DNA from: Gemmatimonadota bacterium
Lineage (GTDB): Bacteria > Gemmatimonadota > Gemmatimonadetes > Gemmatimonadales > Gemmatimonadaceae
Direction: 5' to 3'
Length of the DNA stretch: 37,785 bases
NCBI GenBank assembly: GCA_003171215.1
Contig: PMYN01000137.1
Coordinates: forward strand, 96,028 to 133,812
The notes beneath the pieces were generated by a model. It was not told the DNA's origin. It made no database searches and saw only the letters and a list, made by a program, of their open reading frames with translations. Every line of letters starts with the position of its first letter. Within the stretch, counting starts at the first letter, position 1. Shown here piece by piece: positions 31,273-37,785 of this stretch. Position numbers and translations under genes: made by a program.

Positions 31273-33759
31273 ATGATGTTCCGCACGATCCTTGCTCGCG
31301 CGATTCGCGGTGCCGCGATCCTTGCCGCGATTCCGGCACTCGCACTCGCGCAAACCGGACGAATTTCCGGTACGGTGACGGATGGGTCGAAGAATCCAGT
31401 CGCCGGCGCGCAGGTCCTCGTTTCGGCGGTGGGGCTTTCCGCCGAATCCGGCGCCGACGGCAAGTACACGGTGACCGGCGTCCCCGCGGGGACGTACCAG
31501 ATCCAGGTATATCGGCTCGGCTTCAAGGCCAAGACGATGACGGGAGTGACCGTCACGGCCGGACAGAGCGCGAGCCTGCCGATCTCGCTCGAGGCCGCCG
31601 CAGTGCAGCTCGGCGGAGTCGTCGTGTCGGCATCGCGTCGCGTCGAGAAAGTCACCGATGCGCCAGCCGCTATCACGACCATCGACGCGCACGCGCTCGA
31701 GGGCACGGTGGGCAACTCGTTCGCTCCGGCGCTGAAGGGCGTTCCGGGCATTGACTTCATTCAGGTTGGCGTCACCGCGAGCGCCGTGAACGCGCGCGGG
31801 TTCAACTCCTCGTTCAACACCCGGATGCTGCAGACCGAGGACGGCCGCATCGCGACGCTGCCGGAAGCTGGACTTCCCGCGGGCACGCTGACGACGATTC
31901 CGAAGGTCGACATCGCGAGCATCGAAGTGTTGACGGGCCCCGGCTCGGCGCTCTACGGTCCGGACGCGTCGAACGGCGTCATTACGCTCTCGACGAAGGA
32001 CCCGAAGGCGTTTCCAGGATATACGCTCGAACTGTCGGGGGGCACGCGCAGCTTCTACGATGTGCAGGGCCGTTACGCCCACGTCACGTCCGACGGAAAG
32101 TGGGGCTTCAAGTTCAACGGGGAGAAGCAGTCGGCGAACGACTACAACTACGCGCCCTCCTATCAGAACCCGGGCGGTACGACGTTTGCTGCGGTTCCGG
32201 AGAAGGGAACGGACTTCAATACGAATGTCACTCGCGGCAACGGGTTGCTCGCGTACTACTTCGATAACGGCGGCCGGCTCTCAGTCGACGCCGGTGCGAG
32301 CGCGAGCTACGGAATCGGCCAGACCAACGTCGGCCGCAACCAGCTGGTGAACTACGGCTACAAGCACCTCCAGCTCAAGTACACGGGCGCCCGCTGGTTC
32401 GCGCAGGCCTACGAGAACTCCTCGACGGGCGGCGGCACGTTCCAGCTCAACGGTTACACCACGAACTCGTACAGCCATCCCACGATCTCGAACGATTCCG
32501 CGAAGGCGCTCTCGTCGTTCCCGGGTGAAGGCCGCATCATGGCCGCCGAGGTGCAGAACAACTTCTCGCTCGGCATGCTCGAACAGTCGGGGGTCAGGGC
32601 GCTCGACGAAACGCACGTGATCTGGGGCGCGCAGTACCGTCGCGATCGCGTGAGTTCGTACATGCACTGGCTCACCGACCGGGCCACGGGAACCGCGATC
32701 CTGACGGAGCAGAAGGGCGCGTATCTGCAGATCGAGACGCCGTTCTCGGCCATGTTCCGCACCGTGCTCTCGGCGCGCTACGACCAGCCGGACCGGTACG
32801 GTTCGCAGTTCTCGCCGAAGGCGGCGATCCTGTTTTCGCCGGTCGCCGACCAGACGTTCCGCGTCACGTACGGCAAGGCGTTCAAGTCGCCGACGATCCT
32901 GATGACCGATTTCTTCTATCCGAATTTCGCGCCGTACGTCGGCGTGTTCGGCAACACGACCGGTTACGACGTCAAGAACGCCGCGGGCACGGTCACCGCC
33001 TCGTACGGTCCCATCCAGCCGGAGACGAACGACACGTGGGAACTCGGCTACAAGGGTGAGATCAGCAACAAGCTCTTCATCGACCTCACCGCCTACCAGA
33101 CCAGGTACCAGAACTTCCAGAGCCCGCTGAGCATTATCGCGAATCCGTTCCTCGGCACGAACGCGTACAATCACGTCACCGGCGCGAAGGTGACGGACCA
33201 GGCCGGCGGCCCGCAGGTGGTCCTCATCTATTACAACCTCGGCGAGGCGACCATCGGAGGTCTCGACGCGGGCCTCAAGTACTATTTCACCGACAACGTC
33301 TCGGCGTCCGGCAACATCGGCCTCATCAAGGTCGACACGATCAAGACGACGAACCTCGAGGCGACGGCGATCAACAGCACCTCGGCGAAGGCGAATATCG
33401 GCATGGACTTCGCCAACGTCATGCCGAACACGAACGCCGGTTTCTCGATGCGGTATGTGAACCGCTACAGTTTTTTGTCTGGGGTGAACGCAGGAATCAT
33501 CCCTTCGTTCGGTACGCTCGACTTCTCCGCGAGCTACCAGATTCCGCGGACCAACACCCGGATCACGCTGCAGGCACAGAACATCTTCGGGTGCAGCGGC
33601 GGCACGTCCACGCCGCCGGCGACCGGCATTTCGTCCGGCGTGCCGGCGATCTACACGGTCAAGCAGTCGTGCGGCTTCGGCCAGACGCACCAGGAAATGC
33701 TGAACATGCCCGCGATCGGTCCGCTGGTGTTCCTCGGCGTGCGGTGGGACGGGCGCTGA
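31273..33759 (+). CDS. TonB-dependent outer membrane receptor with carboxypeptidase-regulatory-like domain
   Basis: An 828-residue outer-membrane transporter. The signal peptide is about residues 1-27 (AAILAAIPALALAQ). A carboxypeptidase-regulatory-like domain follows at 28-108 (GRISGTVTDGSKNPVAGAQV, GKYTVTGVPAGTYQIQVYRLGF). The plug is at about 115-235 (VEVLTGPGSALYGPDASNGV-type segment), then a beta barrel with alternating aromatic strands. It imports a substrate using TonB energy. A very strong ribosome site (AGGAGGAG, 31261-31268) serves either ATG at 31273 or the one at 31276. Placement behind a LacI-family regulator suggests induction by its own nutrient. There is no iron-uptake context, so an organic substrate is more likely. 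Confidence 0.94.
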   Translation: MMFRTILARAIRGAAILAAIPALALAQTGRISGTVTDGSKNPVAGAQVLVSAVGLSAESGADGKYTVTGVPAGTYQIQVYRLGFKAKTMTGVTVTAGQSASLPISLEAAAVQLGGVVVSASRRVEKVTDAPAAITTIDAHALEGTVGNSFAPALKGVPGIDFIQVGVTASAVNARGFNSSFNTRMLQTEDGRIATLPEAGLPAGTLTTIPKVDIASIEVLTGPGSALYGPDASNGVITLSTKDPKAFPGYTLELSGGTRSFYDVQGRYAHVTSDGKWGFKFNGEKQSANDYNYAPSYQNPGGTTFAAVPEKGTDFNTNVTRGNGLLAYYFDNGGRLSVDAGASASYGIGQTNVGRNQLVNYGYKHLQLKYTGARWFAQAYENSSTGGGTFQLNGYTTNSYSHPTISNDSAKALSSFPGEGRIMAAEVQNNFSLGMLEQSGVRALDETHVIWGAQYRRDRVSSYMHWLTDRATGTAILTEQKGAYLQIETPFSAMFRTVLSARYDQPDRYGSQFSPKAAILFSPVADQTFRVTYGKAFKSPTILMTDFFYPNFAPYVGVFGNTTGYDVKNAAGTVTASYGPIQPETNDTWELGYKGEISNKLFIDLTAYQTRYQNFQSPLSIIANPFLGTNAYNHVTGAKVTDQAGGPQVVLIYYNLGEATIGGLDAGLKYYFTDNVSASGNIGLIKVDTIKTTNLEATAINSTSAKANIGMDFANVMPNTNAGFSMRYVNRYSFLSGVNAGIIPSFGTLDFSASYQIPRTNTRITLQAQNIFGCSGGTSTPPATGISSGVPAIYTVKQSCGFGQTHQEMLNMPAIGPLVFLGVRWDGR

Positions 33760-34664
33760 GCACCTCCCGCTCAGACGAGTTCATCGCCGGCGTCTTCAAG
33801 GACGGCGCCGGCGAGAGGCGGTATAAGCTGTTCCGGCCGTCGGCGGAGAAGATGCCGGCGGCCGGACAGCGCACCTTGGTGGTGGTCCTCCATGGGTGCA
33901 CGCAGGATGCCGACGACATCGCACGCGGTACGCGCTTCAACGAGGCGGCCGCGCGCGATGGATTCGTCGTGTTGTATCCCGAGCAGCCCGAGTCGGCGCA
34001 TCCCCGCAAGTGCTGGAACTGGTACGAGCCGGGACAGATCCGTCGAGGTGCGGGGGAGGCCGCGATCATCGCGAACCTGACGCTGAAGATCGCGCGTGAG
34101 GAGGGGATCGACCTCAGGCACGTGTTTCTCGCGGGGATTTCCGCCGGCGCGGCGATGGCGGCGAACCTCGCCGCCGGGTATCCGGAGGTGTACGCCGCGG
34201 TGGCGTTCCATTCCGGACTTCCGGCGCTCGTCGCGAACGACGTCGCGTCGGCGCTCGCCGTGATGAGCAAGGGACCGGCGGAATCCGACGAACTCGGCGC
34301 GCTCGCGTTCCACGAAATGGGCGCGCATGCTCGCGTGGTGCCCGTCATCGCGTTCCATGGAGTGTCGGACCCGTCGGTATCGGTGCTCAACCTTCGGGCG
34401 ATCGCGCGCCAGTGGGTGGTCGCGAACGCGCTCGCAGCGCGCGCGAAGCCGCCGGAACCGGTGGAGGTCCATCCGGCGGACCCGCGTCTCTCCGGGCTGC
34501 GCTACGTACTTTCCAATGGCACGGTGCTCGCGGAGGCGTGGCGCGTGGAGGGGTTGGCGCACGCGTGGTCCGGTGGATCGGCGGCGGGTTCGTACGCCGA
34601 TCCCGGCGCGCCCGACGCCACCACGATGATGCTCGAGTTTTTCCGCAGCCATCCGCGGCCGTGA
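33744..34664 (+). CDS. PHB-depolymerase/LpqC-family esterase
   Basis: A 306-residue alpha/beta hydrolase of the esterase_PHB family, which includes polyhydroxybutyrate depolymerases and feruloyl-type esterases. It shows VVVLHGCTQDADDIARGTRF (oxyanion region), GFVVLYPEQ, RKCWNWY, the nucleophile elbow GISAGAAM with Ser133, Asp209 (FHGVSDPSVS) and His273 (GLAHAWSGG). No signal peptide is visible at the chosen start, so the enzyme would be cytoplasmic, unlike typical depolymerases. The GTG chosen overlaps the receptor gene by 16 bases; the start is uncertain. It would cleave ester bonds in a substrate brought in by the neighbouring receptor and symporter. Confidence 0.88.
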   Translation: MGRALSTSRSDEFIAGVFKDGAGERRYKLFRPSAEKMPAAGQRTLVVVLHGCTQDADDIARGTRFNEAAARDGFVVLYPEQPESAHPRKCWNWYEPGQIRRGAGEAAIIANLTLKIAREEGIDLRHVFLAGISAGAAMAANLAAGYPEVYAAVAFHSGLPALVANDVASALAVMSKGPAESDELGALAFHEMGAHARVVPVIAFHGVSDPSVSVLNLRAIARQWVVANALAARAKPPEPVEVHPADPRLSGLRYVLSNGTVLAEAWRVEGLAHAWSGGSAAGSYADPGAPDATTMMLEFFRSHPRP

Positions 34665-34689
34665 GCAGCGGACACGAGATGAGGCCATC

Positions 34690-35295
34690 ATGAGAGGAAC
34701 CGCCTTGCACGCCAAAGGCTCGACGTTTCACACCACGGCCGACTTCGTCCGCGCCGAATACGGCGACGCGATGCTCGCGCGCGTGCTCGAGGACCTGAGT
34801 CCCGAGGCTCGCGCGAGCGTGGAGCGCGCGTCGGCCACCGACGAGCTGGACTACGACCTGCTGCAGGAGCTCTGGGCGGCGACCGACGCGATTATCGGAG
34901 CTGCCGATCCAGGCTGGATGGAGCGCGCCGGCGCGTTCTCGATAGGACTGCGCGGCGCGCAGATGTACGGCGGGATACTCCGCAAGAAGGATCCGGCGGA
35001 GTTCCTCACGCAGAGCATCTCGCTGTTCAAGCTCTACTACCATCCGGGCGACATCGAACTGGTGGAGCATGTGCCGGGGCGCGCGGTGCTCCGGCTCGTC
35101 GGCTTCGAGTCGCGCACGCCGCTCTTCTGCCGCCGACAGACCGGCGGCCTCACGAAGGCGATCGAGCTCGCGGGCGGCGACAACGCGACGACGCGGCACG
35201 TCCGCTGCGAGCACGAGGGCGACGCATTTTGCGAATGGGAGCTCACCTGGGGTTCGGCCGACAAGAATCCGCGTGACGTCCCGCGTAGCGCGTAG
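34690..35295 (+). CDS. V4R/heme-NO-binding-like small-molecule sensor protein
   Basis: A 201-residue soluble protein. The N-terminal part (GSTFHTTADFVRAEYGDAML, VLEDLSPEARASVE) resembles the helical start of heme-NO-binding-like and TIGR02265/DUF2378-type proteins. The C-terminal part ends in HVRCEHEGDAFCEWELTW (residues about 169-186), matching the cysteine-containing V4R motif pattern C..G...C.W.V.W. Such domains bind small hydrophobic ligands, heme or metals and usually act as sensors. No output domain is attached here. The ATG has GAGG 7 bases upstream. A sensory or binding role in the operon is inference, and the family assignment is from motif memory. Confidence 0.65.
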   Translation: MRGTALHAKGSTFHTTADFVRAEYGDAMLARVLEDLSPEARASVERASATDELDYDLLQELWAATDAIIGAADPGWMERAGAFSIGLRGAQMYGGILRKKDPAEFLTQSISLFKLYYHPGDIELVEHVPGRAVLRLVGFESRTPLFCRRQTGGLTKAIELAGGDNATTRHVRCEHEGDAFCEWELTWGSADKNPRDVPRSA

Positions 35296-35321
35296 CCGCG
35301 CCCGTGCTCTAAGTTGAGCGC

Positions 35322-35807
35322 GTGCTCAAATCATCCATACTTGGCCTCGTCGTACTCTCGCTGATCGTCGTTGGCACCGGGTACGCCGGCTCGTTTGCGC
35401 CCGGCGGTCCCACCGCGTGGGCCCCCTGGTGCATCTCGACCGGCACCTGCGGTGCGCTGATGTCGCTCATGGCGCTCGGCGCGGTGCGCCGCGGCCGCAT
35501 CGCTCCGGTCCTCCAATGGGTGTTCGCTGGGATGTTTCTCTGGTGCGGCGGCTGCTTCGCGGTGGCCCTCGCACTGCCGGCAAACGAAGGGGCGGGCGGC
35601 ACGCTCCTGTTCGGCTTTCCCCTTCGCTCGACCATCGTGCTTCTCGGCGTGGCCGTGGTGCCGATCCTCGTGTTCCCGCTGGCGTGGGCGCTCACCTTCG
35701 ACTCCTCGATGCTGAGCGAGGACGACTTGCGAAGACTGCGTGAGGCCCAGGCGGCAATGGCCTTGGGGAACAACGCCGGCGGCCGTGCCGACGAGGTTTC
35801 GAAATGA
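35322..35807 (+). CDS. Small four-helix membrane protein paired with the symporter
   Basis: A 161-residue membrane protein with four hydrophobic helices (about 3-25, 38-55, 63-85, 104-125) and a charged C-terminal tail. The conserved-looking WAPWCISTGTCGALM and FAGMFLWCGGC carry four cysteines. The start is GTG. Its stop overlaps the ATG of the sodium:solute symporter as ATGA, so the two are co-translated. Small membrane partners are known for some sodium symporters (PanF/YhdT, ActP/YjcH), but I see no clear match to those families. An accessory subunit role is inference. Confidence 0.7.
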   Translation: MLKSSILGLVVLSLIVVGTGYAGSFAPGGPTAWAPWCISTGTCGALMSLMALGAVRRGRIAPVLQWVFAGMFLWCGGCFAVALALPANEGAGGTLLFGFPLRSTIVLLGVAVVPILVFPLAWALTFDSSMLSEDDLRRLREAQAAMALGNNAGGRADEVSK

Positions 35808-37306
35808 TCGCGCTGCTTCAAGCGTCGCTGCCGCGAATGACGCAGCCGCTGATCGTGACGATCGCGCTCCTGTACTTCGCGGTCGTCGCGGTGATCGCCA
35901 CGTGGGCCACGCGGAGAACCAAGAACGAGCGGGACTTCTTCGTCGCGGGCGCCGGCGTCGGCCTGTGGACGCTGGCGATCGCCAAGATGGCTGCGTCCCT
36001 GTCTGGATTCTCATTCGTCGGGGGACCGGGGCTCGTCTACACGATCGGCCTGGCCGGAGTGTTCATCATTCTCCCGGGCGCGCTCTCGAATGCACTCGGT
36101 GCGTGGGTGCTCGCGAAGAAGATGCGCCTGCTCGGCGAAGCTCGCGGACTGCTGACGGTCCCGGCCGCGATCGGTGCGCGGTACCGCTCGCCGGCCGCCC
36201 AGGGGCTCGCCGCGGTTGGAATCCTCATCGCCGTCATCGGCTACATGGCGACCAACCTGCTCGCGCTCGGCATCGTGATCGAAGCCATCTTCGGTACGTC
36301 GCTCGCCGCGGGTATCTGGATCGGCACGGCGGTCATTCTCGCGTACTCGGTGGCCGGCGGCATCCTCGCCGGGATCTTCACGGACGTGTTCCAGGGATCG
36401 GTGATGGCGGTCTCGTCGCTGATGGTTGTTGCGTTCGCGCTCAAGGCGGGCGGCGGGCTGACGCACATCTCGCAGACCATCATGCAGGCCGATGCGAAGT
36501 TCCTCGGACCCTGGGGCAACGCGGGGCCCATAACGGCGCTCTCGTTCTTTTTCGTGTTCAGCGTCGGATCGCTCGGCCAGCCGAACGTCATCCACAAGTT
36601 CTACATGCTGAAGAATCCGCGGCAGCTCAAGTGGTACCTGCTGCTCATGTCCGTCGCCCTGCTCATGGCGCAGCTGATCTACATCGCGATCGGCGTCGTG
36701 GTCAAGGCGCTCGTCACGCAGGGTTCGCTGGCTCCGCTCGCGAAGGCGGATCAGGCCACGCCGATGTTCCTCCTGCACGCCGCGCCGGTGCTCGTGGCCG
36801 GCCTCGTCTTCTCCGGCGTCGCCGCGGCGATCATGGCCACGGTGAACTCCTTCATGAACGCGGGCGCCGCGGCGCTCACGCTCGACATTCCGACGGCCTT
36901 CGGACGGAAGCTGAGCGACGAGCTGCTGTGGGGACGCATCACCACCATCGTGCTCGCGGTCATCGCGGCCGGCGTCGCGCAGGTGTCCGGAACGCTCGTC
37001 GCCTTTCTCGGCATTTTCGGATGGGGACTCTTCGCGTCGACGATCGCCCCGGCACTCGCGGTCGGGCTCAACTGGGAGGGCGCGACGAAGGCCGGTGCGA
37101 TCGCGTCCATCTGCACTGGGCTCGGGCTCACGCTCGTGGGCGGGACCCTCGGCTACTTCAAGATCATCAAGCTGCCGACCGGCGTGGACGTCGCCTCGCT
37201 CTCGCTGATCACGTCGCTGCTCGTGTTCTTCGCGGTCTCGTGGATCACGCGCCGGAACGCCGCGAGCGAGCTCGACGCCGACATCCAACTCGTGATGGAG
37301 GCATGA
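35804..37306 (+). CDS. Sodium:solute symporter (SSS) family transporter
   Basis: A 500-residue inner-membrane protein with about 13 helices. Family signs are RRTKNERDFFVAGAGVGLWT near the N-terminus, then GFSFVGGPGLVYTIGLAG. The sodium-symporter core YSVAGGILAGIFTDVFQGSVM follows, and later VASGVAAAIMATVNSFMNAG-like residues. SSS proteins couple Na+ entry to uptake of sugars, amino acids, carboxylates or vitamins. Substrate is not readable. It overlaps the preceding small membrane protein (ATGA) and the following hydratase (ATGA). That places it in a translationally coupled trio, which favours a carboxylate-like substrate. Confidence 0.93.
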   Translation: MIALLQASLPRMTQPLIVTIALLYFAVVAVIATWATRRTKNERDFFVAGAGVGLWTLAIAKMAASLSGFSFVGGPGLVYTIGLAGVFIILPGALSNALGAWVLAKKMRLLGEARGLLTVPAAIGARYRSPAAQGLAAVGILIAVIGYMATNLLALGIVIEAIFGTSLAAGIWIGTAVILAYSVAGGILAGIFTDVFQGSVMAVSSLMVVAFALKAGGGLTHISQTIMQADAKFLGPWGNAGPITALSFFFVFSVGSLGQPNVIHKFYMLKNPRQLKWYLLLMSVALLMAQLIYIAIGVVVKALVTQGSLAPLAKADQATPMFLLHAAPVLVAGLVFSGVAAAIMATVNSFMNAGAAALTLDIPTAFGRKLSDELLWGRITTIVLAVIAAGVAQVSGTLVAFLGIFGWGLFASTIAPALAVGLNWEGATKAGAIASICTGLGLTLVGGTLGYFKIIKLPTGVDVASLSLITSLLVFFAVSWITRRNAASELDADIQLVMEA

Positions 37307-37716
37307 CGATGCGATTCGCCGATCTCCAGGTCGGGCAGTCCGCCGAGCGGACGAAGTTGATGACGGAATCCCTCATCAACGCCTACGCGGAACTCACGGG
37401 CGATTTCAGTCCCGTGCACATCGATGAGGCCGCGGCAGCGAAGACGCGCTTCGGCACCCGCATCGCGCACGGCATGCTCTCGGTCAGCTTTCTCTCGGCG
37501 CTGATCGGAATGGACTTGCCGGGCCCCGGCACCATCTGGGTCGCGCAGGCGCTGAAATTCAAGCAGGCCGTAAAGCTTGGCGACACCATCACCTGGCGCG
37601 TGGAAGTCCTCGAATTGTTTCCCGAGAAGAAACGCGCGAGACTGTCAACCGTATGCCGCAACCAGCGCGGTGAGATTGTGATCGAGGGTGAAGGTACGAT
37701 CCTGCTCCTGGAATAG
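37303..37716 (+). CDS. MaoC-like (R)-specific enoyl-CoA hydratase
   Basis: A 137-residue single hot-dog domain. The hydratase-2 motif is clear: YAELTGDFSPVHIDEAAA with Asp34 and His39 as catalytic dyad, then TRFGTRIAHGML. Enzymes of this form hydrate trans-2-enoyl-CoA to (R)-3-hydroxyacyl-CoA, as PhaJ does. Its ATG overlaps the symporter stop as ATGA. The second ATG (MRFADLQVGQ) is an alternative start. Together with the esterase and the divergent CoA ligase it suggests metabolism of an acyl-CoA derived from the imported compound. The 69 bases after it hold only a short repeat. Confidence 0.92.
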   Translation: MTMRFADLQVGQSAERTKLMTESLINAYAELTGDFSPVHIDEAAAAKTRFGTRIAHGMLSVSFLSALIGMDLPGPGTIWVAQALKFKQAVKLGDTITWRVEVLELFPEKKRARLSTVCRNQRGEIVIEGEGTILLLE

Positions 37717-37768
37717 ACTGGTCGTCAGGAAGAGGCGAGTGGCGAGATGGATGCGGGATTCTCGACCC

Positions 37769-37785
37769 GATGCAGAGTGCGGAAG
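37769..37785. repeat. Second copy of the dispersed intergenic repeat
   Basis: GATGCAGAGTGCGGAAG matches 8943-8959 at 16 of 17 positions and again shows 7-base units (ATGCAGA, GTGCGGA). It is cut by the window end, so its full extent is unknown. Confidence 0.6.

Noticed and set aside
35740-37716. Long plus-strand frame upstream of the MaoC-like gene
   Set aside because: It is a shadow of the symporter frame. The hot-dog domain starts at the ATG at 37303, which overlaps the symporter stop.

Overview
The window is about 37.8 kb of high-GC bacterial chromosome, densely packed with genes; no stretch of 300 bases lacks one. The mix suggests Gemmatimonadota or a similar soil phylum. That mix is secreted amidohydrolases with signal peptides, paired M24 and M61 peptidases, a very large M14 peptidase with Gly/Arg-rich linkers, an OPT transporter, a TonB receptor with an N-terminal carboxypeptidase-regulatory-like domain, and several starts with no Shine-Dalgarno (SD) sequence. 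This taxonomic guess rests on gene content only. I see no tRNA, rRNA, CRISPR, insertion sequence or phage gene.

Layout. (1) 1-2119, minus strand: an ECF sigma factor translationally coupled to a membrane protein cut by the window edge (probable anti-sigma factor), an HD-domain protein, and a small secreted poly-Ser protein. (2) 2191-7044, minus: a tetR-tolC-emrA-emrB-like drug efflux operon with two palindromic TetR-type operators upstream. (3) 7042-11270, minus: a small membrane protein, a cyclophilin, endonuclease III (nth), an unknown protein, a proline iminopeptidase-like hydrolase and a secreted amidohydrolase. (4) 11384-13247, plus: a HEAT-repeat protein and a half-length TauE/SafE protein. 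(5) 13254-27543: a peptide and amide degradation island with an amidohydrolase, two M24 and two M61 peptidases, an OPT transporter coupled to a small duplicated-domain protein, and an M14 peptidase. The M24 and M61 genes form two mirror-image convergent pairs around the OPT locus. (6) 27711-30067, minus: an acyl-CoA ligase and an alpha/beta hydrolase. (7) 30214-37716, plus: seven tightly packed genes, lacI-type regulator, TonB receptor, esterase, V4R-like protein, small membrane protein, sodium:solute symporter and MaoC-like hydratase.

Regions 6 and 7 diverge from one control region. That region carries a near-consensus promoter, an inverted repeat around the LacI-family start, and a GNRA-capped hairpin in the opposite leader. 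Together the genes could de-esterify, import, CoA-activate and hydrate a carboxylic acid. This is the best candidate for an undescribed multi-gene system here, but its substrate cannot be read from the sequence.

Two non-coding signals stand out. Short tandem arrays with a 7-base period sit in several intergenic gaps, and one of them contains a start codon. A 136-base, nearly continuous inverted repeat separates the convergent M14 and ligase genes.
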